Assembly: GCA_029532415.1 (NCBI GenBank)
Contig: JAQOTA010000050.1
Coordinates: 2,728,001 to 2,792,000 of the forward strand
Length of the DNA: 64,000 nt
Direction of reading: 5' to 3'
Origin: Marasmius tenuissimus
Taxonomy: Eukaryota > Basidiomycota > Agaricomycetes > Agaricales > Marasmiaceae
Shown: positions 21,697-31,673 of the stretch, in pieces
Position numbering within the stretch: the stretch's first letter is position 1
Layout of the letters: every line of letters begins with the position of its first letter
Position numbers and translations under genes: made by a program
Notes under the pieces: model-generated
What the model saw: the letters and a program-made list of their open reading frames with translations, nothing else
Told to the model about the DNA's origin: nothing
Database searches by the model: none

Positions 21697-24600
21697 TCAC
21701 CAACCTCTTCCTCTTCCTCTCGAGTGTTGATTACCATATGGCGCACCACCCCGTCCATTCGAGTAACCGTTATTGTTATTGTTGCCGTTGTAACCCCCAT
21801 GCCCTCCAGACCCGTTATTCCCATATCCACCTCCACTATAACCACCATAACCACCAGAGGGTGCTCCATAACCGCCGTACCCGCCTTGTCCACCACCGTA
21901 TCCACCACCATTGCTTCCATAGTCGCCATATCCTCCATATGCACCATAGGATCCATTATTCGGCGGGCCTCCTCGGCCACCGGACTGATGTTGACGTCCA
22001 TACCCTCCTCTACCATGATCGTGATTCGGGGGAGGTCGTCCACGAGAATCGCCCCCGTAACCACCGTAAGAGTGGTCCTGAGATTGGTACTGGTTTCTGG
22101 GGGGACGATAATCTTGTTGGTAGCCCCCTCTCTGAGAGAAGTTGTCGTTATTATATGACGAATTGTAACCTCCAGATCTTGAATGGTAATTATCACCACC
22201 GCCGTTCCTTGGTCGATCGTTGTAATTACCGCGTCCAAAGTCATTGCCTCCTCCTCCTCCTCGGCCACGGCCACGGCCACGACCGCCCCCCCGTCGCGAG
22301 TTCTCTATGTCTTCTTGAGAAAGGATACGAGGAGGCTTTCTTACACCAGGGAGAAGTAGAGAGCGATGAGGGGCTAATTGTTTTGGGAAGAAGTAGAACA
22401 CTGAGATGGAGCGGTCATTTTTTATATCTGGCATATCAATTTCGTGTAGAGGAGAAAGGTATGTTGAGCCGGGGAGACAGTCAGGATTGGGGAGGACGCT
22501 TCCGCTGATACCCTTGGTAAGCTTTGCATCGATGGGCAACGGCTAAAAGAAATGAGTTCAACGAGTTTGCTTCGCCGGAAGAGAAGATGCAACTTACATC
22601 CGAAAATTTCTTCTTGCCATACAGTTGCTCGTAGAACGGATGTACGGAGTGTTCATCTGAGACGAGCATGGCGTTGTTGCCGCACGTGTTGCGGCGAATC
22701 TCGTCCTCGGAAAGTTTGAGGTACGGGTCCTTCATAGCGTCCAGAAGACGTGTCTCGTCAATAAAGGGCAGAAGGGCGACGCCTTGCCATGCCATTCGTT
22801 TCCCATTCATGTCGATCTGGAAAGTCGGGGGATAGAAATCAATGATGGGCGACTCCTCCTCGGTCATGAGGTGATGGAACGATTCCGGTATGTGTTTCCG
22901 ACTGTCAGAAAAATGTCAATACAATAAATCAATGTGTGAGCGATGATGTGCACCTGGCAGCTGGGAAGACACCCATAAGTTGCTCATACGGGTTGAAAGG
23001 TTGCCCTAGCGTGAACCGAATGTCCATCTTGTCCACATCTTCAAAATCGGCTGCAAAAGGCGCGAAGTGATAAGGGTAATACCACTGCCAGGAAGGTGTC
23101 TGAAGGAAGAGTTAGTACATACAGTACGATTAAGAAGAAAAAGATCAACTCACCCCTTGATAGTAGTAACAAAGAACCCATGCCATCCCTTCCACATAAC
23201 TCCTAGTCAACCTATGCAAGCTCGTTAAGAAAGCCACAAATCAAATTCTTTTCGAGCTTACTGTTGTCGAAACTCCACATCGGACCTCTCCTTGCCGAAC
23301 TTGTGTCGGTAATATCTTTCCTTGTATCCGGGTTCCCATAGCCTAAAGTCATCAAAGGTGTCGCCCCAAATGAGAAGCTGTAGTTCCTCCAACGACAATA
23401 TTCGGGACACGCACTTGACATGGTCCTGCTGTGTGACCGATCCATCAGCATTCTTGATCAAATCCAAATTTGTGCTGCTAGGGCCATCGGCCGGCGCCTC
23501 GTCGTCGTCCTCTGCTGGCTCGTCTTCCCCAGGGCCCTCCTCATAGGGACGCTTGACACCCGGAGAACTCTCTTCCTTGTCTTTTCCATCAACAACCATC
23601 TCGGCCTCTGAAGACACGCTTTCCATAGTGGGTGTGGCACTCGGTGGAACACTAGTCTCCACAATGGTGGTGACGCTCGCCGTGCGGCTACCAAAGCCAG
23701 GTATCTCATCGTCGTCCATGCTTTGGAAGGGATCGGCGGACGGCGTTGGTTGTGCGGCAGTCGGTGAATTGGCGGTAGCAGAAGTGGGTGTATCGACACT
23801 CATCCTGATAGCATCCAAAGATGCCGTAGGCTTTGTAGCCACAGATTCAGGTTTTTGAGGCAGCGACAGGTCTGGCTTCTTCGGCGTCGCGTTGGCTGAC
23901 CGCTTGACCGGAACGAGAGCATCCATTTCCGCCCTTAACACGTCCCTTGCGCTCATATTGGCCATACGAATCGCGGCTCTATTCTTCACCACGTCAGAAT
24001 TAGACCCTGCGAGGGCTTGTTGTGCACTGTGCAAGTGTTTAAGGGATTCTTCGGTCTGTGGAGCGCCGAGACCTATCGAGTCGGCTTTGGCGGCGAAGTT
24101 ATGGTTCGAAGAGGGACGCTGGGGCAACGAGGCAACGGAACCGGTGGATGCGTTCACGACGCCGTCTTTTTCGAGCTTACGTCGTTTTGCTCTTTGTTCT
24201 TCGCGCTCTTCGTCTGTAGTAAGATATGGAACAGAGAAAGACATGAAACAATTCGTCAATAATCACGTACTCAATTCCAGGATGGACGAGAAGATGAAGA
24301 AAAATGGATGATTGTGCGCGTGACGTTGGCAAAGATTTAATGCGTTCACAATACGGACCTTCACGTCGTTTCCTAAAAATTTCATCCTCTCTTTTTGCCA
24401 ATCCCTCCAATATGATTTGAGTTCTCTTCAACTCAAGAGTTCCATGGTTCGTCAGATAACCTCCCATCCGGGGGAGTTCCGTCTTCCATATCCTCAATAG
24501 AGTATCGATCGCGCCCTCTCTGATCTCCAGACTAGGCAAGTGAGGCAAGAAATCATTGCCTACAAAGAAAATCAAGAGCACCCAGTCGTCTATAGCTTGT

Positions 24601-25927
24601 TCGAGATCCCACTGGAAGGGAAGATTTGGGAGGTTCAATTCGGATTCGAGGTATTCACGAAGAATGGACACATCAAGCCAAATGAAGGGTTTCTTATCGT
24701 GAGTCTTCTTCAAAGAGTTCTCTTTGACCTCGGCAGGCGTGGCAGTACACTGAGCAGCAAAGTGGCCTTCCTGACCACACATCCGACAGGACATTTTGTT
24801 GGCATCCTGGAAAACGTCCTCGCGAAGTACTCTGAAGTATGGCTCGTGGGTGGCAAGGGCAAGCATGATCAAGTCGGCGTCCTGATGAAATGGTGAGAAT
24901 AAGGTTATGGATAAACCAGGAAGACTCACCAAACCGTAAATGACGTGCTTCGTGTTGGGATCATGACCAGGATTCGTTCTCTGCCGGCGAATAAAGTCCA
25001 TGATCTTGTGCTCTCCCTCTCCTGGTACACTGGCGTCTGAAATCAAGACCTGAATCTGTTTTACCCCCAGTTGGGTTAGCGCGCAGCATCGAAAGTGAGC
25101 AAATAAAACACGTACATTCTTCCAGCCCGGGTCCGAATTCAACTTCGTAACAACCCAATATCTCAAGGACGCAGCCAGCAGGTCCATGAATGGGGTCCCC
25201 GGTGTGATTGCGTTTGAATCCCAAGGTTTCTTATTCTGTTCCTCCTCACTAATTTCTTTACCCATCGAGGTCCACAAGCGAATATTCTCTTCTCTGGCCT
25301 CCTCCTTCTCTTTCGCTTCCTGGGCAGTCCGGAACCGCCTTGACCGTTGCTGATTCATTTTGGCACGGGGTGCGACACCGTCTGGGGGAGTTCACAATGA
25401 GTCAATGCCTGGGTAGAAAAAAAGGGAAGCCACGAAAACGCACCAATAGCCATGAACAACAACTTCCTGGGGCGCACCATATTCACCACCCGCTCAGTAT
25501 ATTTGAAAACCTCAAGCATCATCTCCTCTTCGGTTGCAGGTGCCTCCTTTCCCTCTGGATGTGTACATGGGTGGACCTATGCGCCAAATGGTTAGCAATA
25601 TAATAGAGACGTATGAGAGATTCAAAACGCACGATACCGTTCATATCAAGATACAAGCAGTCAAATTCTGCTCCGTTTGGGTTAGGATCCGCCATGTTAG
25701 AAGGGATAGTGACTGATTCGTTGTCGTCGCTAGTAACTTGGACTTCATCATCTTCGACTACTGGATAGACTTCATTGGGGCAAAGTCAGTGTCGAGAATA
25801 GCATATATATCAGACTGAACGTACTGATCTTGGGATATTTTCTGCTCAACCAACGGAACAGTGCTGGTACACCCTGTGAACGTTCAGTTTCATTACCATT
25901 CGTCACATTGAAATGAAAACGCACCAT
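21697..25927 (-). CDS. RAT1: Nuclear 5'-3' exoribonuclease Rat1/Xrn2
   Basis: Degrades 5'-monophosphate RNA in the nucleus: transcription termination (torpedo), rRNA and snoRNA trimming. Thirteen exons sum to 3471 bp, 1156 residues. Exon 1 is just the ATG (25927-25925); exon 2 supplies [16 protein letters not shown]. Later come [49 protein letters not shown], a CCHC knuckle [28 protein letters not shown], the acidic DDEAPADG linker, [17 protein letters not shown] and PFYEQLYG. The CCHC knuckle and bipartite N-domain mark Rat1 and not cytoplasmic Xrn1. The last exon (22542-21697) ends in roughly 190 residues of RGR, GGY and SYGG repeats. The gene is divergent from eIF2B delta. Confidence 0.95.
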
Positions 25928-26211
25928 TGTGATAAGAGATGAAGTGAGAGTAGGAAAATGAAATTAAAACGACAAATAAGTAAAGCACGAATAGAAAATG
26001 AGAATGTAGTGGTGGTAGGAACGTCTCGGAAGGGCACCAGAGAGTGAAGCTCTTGGAAGAAGTTGGTCAGCCTGAGCTAAGCGCTCGATGCTCACCCGCG
26101 CACATTCCATCTACACCTGCACGTGATCCAGTATAATTTCTGACTCGATCACTCGTCCCGATTGCCTTGGTTGTTCAAAGTAGGTAACAGCGCCCAGAGT
26201 TCCAAACCAAA

Positions 26212-27855
26212 ATGTCGACGACAGATCCAGTTGCTGCCTCTACGGATGCACAAACTACTCCATCTTCATCGCAAAATGCACAATCTCAGCCCGCTCAGCT
26301 CCCGTCCTCTCAGCCATCACAGAAATCCATGACAAAAGCCGAACGTCGAGAATTACAGGAACGTCAAAGAGCTGCGAAAGCTGCCGCGAAACAACAACCT
26401 GGCGGAGGGAAGGATGGGCAGCAGAAACAGGGAGGCGGACAAAAACACAAAGATCCAACCGGATCCTCATCGAAACCGCCGCCCAAAACCACTGCGCCCA
26501 AAAGCAATCGACCTAGATCAGAGAGTACTGCTGTCCGGACGACGGCTGATGCTGGAGCTGGAGATATCTCATCGTCTTCTCGCACTGGTCTTCGGATATT
26601 TACCCACTTTGGACTATCTGGACTTCCCACAAAACAAGTAAAGGTCGCAGGCGGAGATTTGGTTCACCCTGCTATCACAAGACTCGCTCTCATGTTCGGG
26701 GAATTCAAAATATGTGGGGCGAACGCAAGATGTATTGCCACATTGACTGCCTTCAAGACCGTAAGTCTGTTCCGAACGCCTGGAATTATCCTTCGCTGAG
26801 GATTTTTCTGCTCTTACAGGTGATTCAAGACTACACAACTCCCCCTAATACCACGCTTTCGCGACACTTAATGTCCTATCTCTCGCCCCAGATTACTCAC
26901 CTTGTTGCGGCTCGGCCGATGAGCGTCACGATGGGTAACGCGATTAGACAGCTGAAGTTGGAGATCAGTGGAAGTGATATTGATTTGCCGGAGCAAGATG
27001 TGAGTGGCTATCAACACCCGATAGCGAACGTTTCTGACGCGTCAAAATCAGGCCAAGGACGCTCTCTGCCGCAAGATAGACGACTATATTCGTGATCGAA
27101 TAATCTACGCTGACGAGGTCATTGAGGACTTGGCAGTAGAGAAGATAAAGGACGGAGATGTCATCTTGACCTACGCTCGGTTGGTAATCACTCACCTTTC
27201 TGATCAATATTCTGACGCTTGCATTTGTAGGTCTTCTATCGTAGAGAAGATTCTCCTCCGTGCACATAGATGCGGGAAACAATTCTCTGTTATCGTCATC
27301 GACTCGCGTCCCCTCCTCGAAGGCAAAGAACTTTTACGTTCACTGTCTTCCCTTCAGTCTCCCTCTTCGCCTTCCTCCCAATCTGGGATTCAATGCACTT
27401 ATGCCCTGCTTCCCTCTCTCCCTTCGCTGATCCAAGACGTTTCGATGGTTCTGGTCGGCGCACACTCCCTTCACACGAATGGTAGCGTGTATTCAAGAGC
27501 GGGGACCGCCATGGTGGCAATGATGGCCAAGGAACACAGCGTCCCCGTCATGGTATGTTGCGAGACCTATAAATTCAGTGAAAGCGTAGTGCTAGATGGT
27601 TTCGGGAAGAACGAGCTGGGTAAGTGGCTTTCTGTCTGAATGTCTATGAAGTTCTAACAACATCTGCTTGTAGCCCCCAGTAAGTTCTCACCATCCTCCC
27701 CTCGGCCGGACTCGAACCCGAACCTAGAGGTCCTGAATCCTTTGTATGACGCGACACCGCCGTCATGTATAACTGCAGTTTGTACAGAAGTGGGGTTGAT
27801 ACCTCCCACCAGTATTAGTTCAATTCCTCTCGCCCTCGGAAAGACAAACTTGTAG
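26212..27855 (+). CDS. GCD2: Translation initiation factor eIF2B, delta subunit
   Basis: Regulatory subunit of the guanine-nucleotide exchange factor for eIF2. Exons 26212-26760, 26820-26999, 27052-27179, 27231-27619 and 27674-27855 give 475 residues, a usual length. The N-terminus is low-complexity with a basic MTKAERRELQERQRAAKAAAK helix. The conserved C-terminal domain shows FTHFGLSGLP, HPAITRLALMFGEF, TLSRHLMSYLSP, FSVIVIDSRPLLEGKEL, VGAHSLHTNGSVYSRAGTA, VPVMVCCETYKF, then NPLYDATPPSCIT and TEVGLIPPTSISSIPLALG. Intron 3 has the weak donor GTTGGT, chosen because only it keeps TYARSSIVEKIL in frame. The last exon contains tRNA-like strings that are coding. Confidence 0.95.
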
Positions 27856-27993
27856 CATAGGATAGGACTTGATCTGGCTTATTAGTTCTACTATGTATTG
27901 TACACTGCAGTGCTACTGTATATACTTAATCAAGTATCTAGACGTTCAAACGGCCGGGTGTCATAGGTACTAACTCTGCAGTGGCTGAGTGCG

Positions 27994-28677
27994 TCATAGG
28001 TCCTCCTTGTCCTTCTCTACCTTAGTATTTGCTAACCGTTCTCTAATCCAGTCGAAAACTCTATCTGTAACGTGCTCTACGGGGTGATCGAATATGTAGG
28101 GAAGAGCCGGAACGATGGCGAGACCTGTCATGGTCGGACCCCACACTTTTACGCGGGGATTCTTCACGTTTACAAAGGCCTTCTTCGCTTGCTTGACGGC
28201 GGTGTGTATAGTGAGCGCGGGTAGTGCCCTGGAGCATAGTGAGCTTAAAAATGTCCTTTGAAGAGTCAAAAAAACGACGTACATTGAAGCGATAGATTGG
28301 AATGTTGCCCGTTGTACCGCAATTAGACTGATCCTTGTGGGTTCCGAAAAATTTGCGGCTTCGAGGGCTGTAGGTCCGCGCCTATGCGCCTTGTAGGATT
28401 CGTAGGCAACGTCTCCAGAGAGATATAACCATGATACGCCATATGCAGCTGTGACGGCCCATGGAGGCACGACAGGTCGAAATGCTTCCCCAACGTCACT
28501 GGTGTAGGCTATATATCGAGAAGAAGCACGAAGAGCGGTTCTGAGACGAGCACCATATGCTGCATAACGGATCTCAGAGTCGACAGAGTCAACATTCTCG
28601 TCAACGAGCTCGTCAACAGTGGCGACCACGGTTGAAGTGGGTGAGGGTGATTCGGATGGTGACTGTGTGGGAGACAT
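27994..28677 (-). CDS. Mitochondrial fission process protein 1 (MTP18-like)
   Basis: Exons 28677-28283 and 28228-27994 give 209 residues. Matches the MTP18/MTFP1 layout: RYAAYGARLRTALRASSRYIAYTSDVGEAFRPVVPPW, a first membrane region VTAAYGVSWLYLSGDVAYE, then TRISLIAVQRATFQSIASM, ALPALTIHTAV and a C-terminal GPTMTGLAIVPALPYIFDHPVE. In animals this is an inner-membrane protein promoting fission; the role in fungi is inferred. The 54-bp intron is a multiple of three and stop-free, so a retained form would also be translatable. Start codons of this gene and the FHL1-like gene are 67 bp apart. Confidence 0.85.
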   Translation of the reverse strand: MSPTQSPSESPSPTSTVVATVDELVDENVDSVDSEIRYAAYGARLRTALRASSRYIAYTSDVGEAFRPVVPPWAVTAAYGVSWLYLSGDVAYESYKAHRRGPTALEAANFSEPTRISLIAVQRATFQSIASMYVVFLTLQRTFLSSLCSRALPALTIHTAVKQAKKAFVNVKNPRVKVWGPTMTGLAIVPALPYIFDHPVEHVTDRVFDWIRERLANTKVEKDKEDL

Positions 28678-28744
28678 AGAATTACTGGGCGCTTGTTTCT
28701 TTCACTCTTACCACGACGCACGTTATTCAGCGTTCATCGCATCT
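28678..28744. promoter_or_regulatory. Very short divergent promoter, MTP18-like / FHL1-like
   Basis: Only 67 bp separate two outward-facing start codons (28677 minus, 28745 plus). The 5' leaders of one or both genes must overlap the other transcription unit unless the starts lie further in. Confidence 0.5.
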
Positions 28745-31098
28745 ATGCAGACCAGGTCGGCATCTCGCTCACCAGTTCCGCTGCCCGTCATTGCTCGCGA
28801 CAATGATGAGGAAGCTCAGCAGCCCAGCAAGATTTCTGCATACTACTCCCTTGTCTTCCCCCACTTCACCTTTTACATTCAGACACTGTCAGTAACAATC
28901 GGTCGACGGTGTTCTCCCCCTGCTCAGCCGTCAGCATCTTCCTCAACAGCACCGGCGGATCCTGTGCAAGTAGACGTTGACTTGGGAGCACTGAAGAGTG
29001 TGTCGCGGCTACATGCGAAGATTCAATATGATCAAGAGCAGGACCGGTTCGTGTTGCAGGTTATAGGTCGGAACGGGGCATGGGTAGACGGAGTTTGGCA
29101 GGGAAGCGGTACTCGAGCACCTCTAGGAGAGCGTTCTCAAATCCAGATTGCTTCACGGATATTCCACTTTGTTCTTCCACCACCACCTCCCCCCGAAGAT
29201 TCACCAAGTCCCCCGAGCGAAGAGGTCGCATCTGACTCGCCTGCAACGGCGACGACGGCCACAAATGCAACGAGTCATCGCGCCAGATCTCCCTCGCTCG
29301 ACATCACATCCATGACACCCCCAGAATCATTACCAGAGCCAGATCCCCCAGAGGATCCTCCCGTAGAGTCCAAGCCACCAACTCCTCCTCCAGCACTAGT
29401 AACGCCGGCAGTCTCTGGAAAGCTGAAGTCCTCGAAGAAGCGAAAGAAACGAGAGTCCGAGTCTACGACCGTCGACATCCTCTCCCCCGAACCCTCTCAA
29501 CCGCTACCTCAACCTCCTGCAGCAGGGCCGTCGGGAAAACACCCCAAGGTAGAAGAGCCGAAGCCGAAGCTACCCCCAGGCGAGGAGATGCCCCCGAAGC
29601 CTTCATTGACATATGCTCAGCTCATCTTCCGGGCTATCAAGGCACTCAATGGAAAGGCTACATTGCAGGAGATTTGTGCTTGGATAGCCAAAGAGTTCGA
29701 TTACTATCGTTATGTTGAGGGAAACGCTTGGACGGTACGCTTTCTCATTCCTGTTTACGTTTACGTGTATTAATGTGACACCATCTTATTTTCGAATAGA
29801 GCTCCATACGACATAATCTTTCTTCTGGACGCGCCTTTAAGAAGATGGAACGATGTGGAGGAGATCGGGGGAAGGGGTTCTTTTGGTCACTCGACGAAGC
29901 CCATTTGCACACGTTAGAGGAGCAAGATGCTCGGCTTCTTTTGAACGCAGCTTCGGGCGGTAAAAAGGGCGGCAAGGACAAGGACAAAGCTCTCGAGCCT
30001 GCGTTGAAGAGAAGTGTCAAGGGTGACTCGAAGGGGCCGCTTCCTCCACCATTAACGAATACTCCCTTACCACTTCCTACCGCGACCAAGACCTTACCGG
30101 CCACTGTTGTCAAGCCCAACGGAAAAGTCAAACAAGAGAAGACATCAGTAGGGCAGACGGGGGTGTTTGCCTATCCCGGTACGGGCTACCCGACCCATCC
30201 AAGTTCGACGTTGAGTTCAAGCAATCCATATGCGGCGCTAACTCAATCGCACTGGGGAATTCCCGGTAAATACCCTTACGGTCCGCACCCACCGGCACCC
30301 CAGCAGATGGTCAAATCACCCCCACCAGCAGCCATATCTCCGCAGCAGCAACAGACGCCCAGTTCAAGTACGTTTGCAGCTGGCGCTCCTTCGGGACTAC
30401 CTTCCGAGACGGCGCAACCACCAAAGCCCACAACAACCACCGCGCAATCACCGCCTGTACCCCAGCTTACACCGCAACCTTCGTCCTCAACCACACCTGC
30501 CCTCGCTCCATCTTCTGACCTCCCTCCCTCGATACCGCCTGCCCTTGAGACCGTTATCGTTCCCATCGTCATCTCGCCTCCTTCTGCCGCACCTCCAAAA
30601 GCACCGATGCTCCTTCAGGACTCGAAAATCATATTAGACCCATCAATCTTTTCCGACCTGACCCCCGAAATGTTGAGCGCGTTGGAAAAGCTCGGCGCTA
30701 GACAAGCCATCCATGTGCTGACAGGACATATGACGCGGGTACTCAAGGAACGAGAAAAGAAGGGAAAGAGTAAGAAGAAAGATAAGGATGGGAAGAAGAG
30801 GGATAAGGATAAATCGCGGAAGAAGGACAAGGATAAGGATAAAGACAAGGAGAGGGATAAGGTGAAGATGGAGGTGGACGGTCCGGGTGTGGGTTTGGGT
30901 GCCAGTGTTCAAGCGAGTGGTGCGCCGGACGCGACACAAGGTCCTCCAGAGCGAGCGGATTCACCTATCGTTATTATCGACGACGATGAAGACGAGGGGC
31001 CTGCCCCGAAGCGACGCAAACTCACGAACGACCCGGCGACGATGGGCAGCAGTCTACCTGTTGTCCCAGGGTTGCAGACAGTGTCTGCCATGTCATGA
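28745..31098 (+). CDS. FHL1: FHL1-like transcription factor with FHA and forkhead domains
   Basis: Exons 28745-29734 and 29800-31098 give 762 residues. An FHA domain (about residues 30-150) shows SVTIGRR, SVSRLHAKI and GRNGAWVDG; a forkhead domain (about 285-370) shows LTYAQLIFRAIKALNG, LQEICAWIAKEFDYYRY, SSIRHNLSSGRAFKKMER and KGFFWSLDE. FHA plus forkhead is the signature of Fhl1, which controls ribosomal-protein genes in yeast. The rest is Pro/Gln/Ser-rich with a Lys/Asp-rich KKKDKDGKKRDKDK region near residues 660-700 and an acidic IIDDDEDEG patch. The frame extends upstream to 28619, but that part overlaps the divergent gene and is not conserved in character. Confidence 0.88.
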
Positions 31099-31673
31099 TC
31101 CTTCACGAACAGCGATGACGACTACGACCACGACAGCCCAAGATCAAGCTGATAACTTTCTTTTTGGGTTTAGAAACCTCTGGATCGTAATTTGGACGTG
31201 ATCTTGGTTTGTCTATTCTATGGTATTTAACCTACACTTGCACATACGAGTTACCCTTCATATGGCTTCTTTATACTTTACACTACTCCCCACATTAGTC
31301 GGTCGCATTTAGAGTTGCTTTCGCGTTATCTTGTACATGCTATATTATGTCGCACTTAGTACATGTCGTACTTTTGACGAGACTGCATTGCAGCATACGA
31401 GTTTTGCTCCTGATGGAACTTCAGTACTTCAGTTCTCAGCGAGAGGCACGTCGTGTGGGGGTCATCATAATCTTATTGGTCATGGCGGCGGACATAAATT
31501 CGTAGCTGGTATAGTATAGGCAGACGTTATCGTCGGATATATGAATGAACTAGAAATACACTTGGTTCAAGAAAATGAGCTCGAGGTGATTGCATGGAGT
31601 GATGGAGAATCGTGGGCCAAGAAAACGAAGACCAAAGAAAGAAGTCAAGAAATCGTAAGTAAGTAACAAGGAA
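31099..31673. other. Convergent 3' region
   Basis: AT-richer sequence between facing stop codons of the FHL1-like gene and the large unknown gene. No gene seen. Confidence 0.5.

Noticed and set aside
21474..22508. Long overlapping frames in both strands over the Rat1 tail
   Set aside because: They arise from the Gly/Tyr/Asn codon repetition of the real C-terminus.
27700..27835. tRNA-like strings: GGTTCGAGTCC on the minus strand and GTTCAATTCC on the plus strand
   Set aside because: T-stem and anticodon-stem pairing fail, and the stretch translates as the conserved C-terminus of eIF2B delta (NPLYDATPPSCIT, IPPTSISSIPLALG).
28619..28744. Upstream extension of the FHL1-like frame
   Set aside because: It overlaps the start of the divergent MTP18-like gene; the ATG at 28745 gives a compact and sensible N-terminus.
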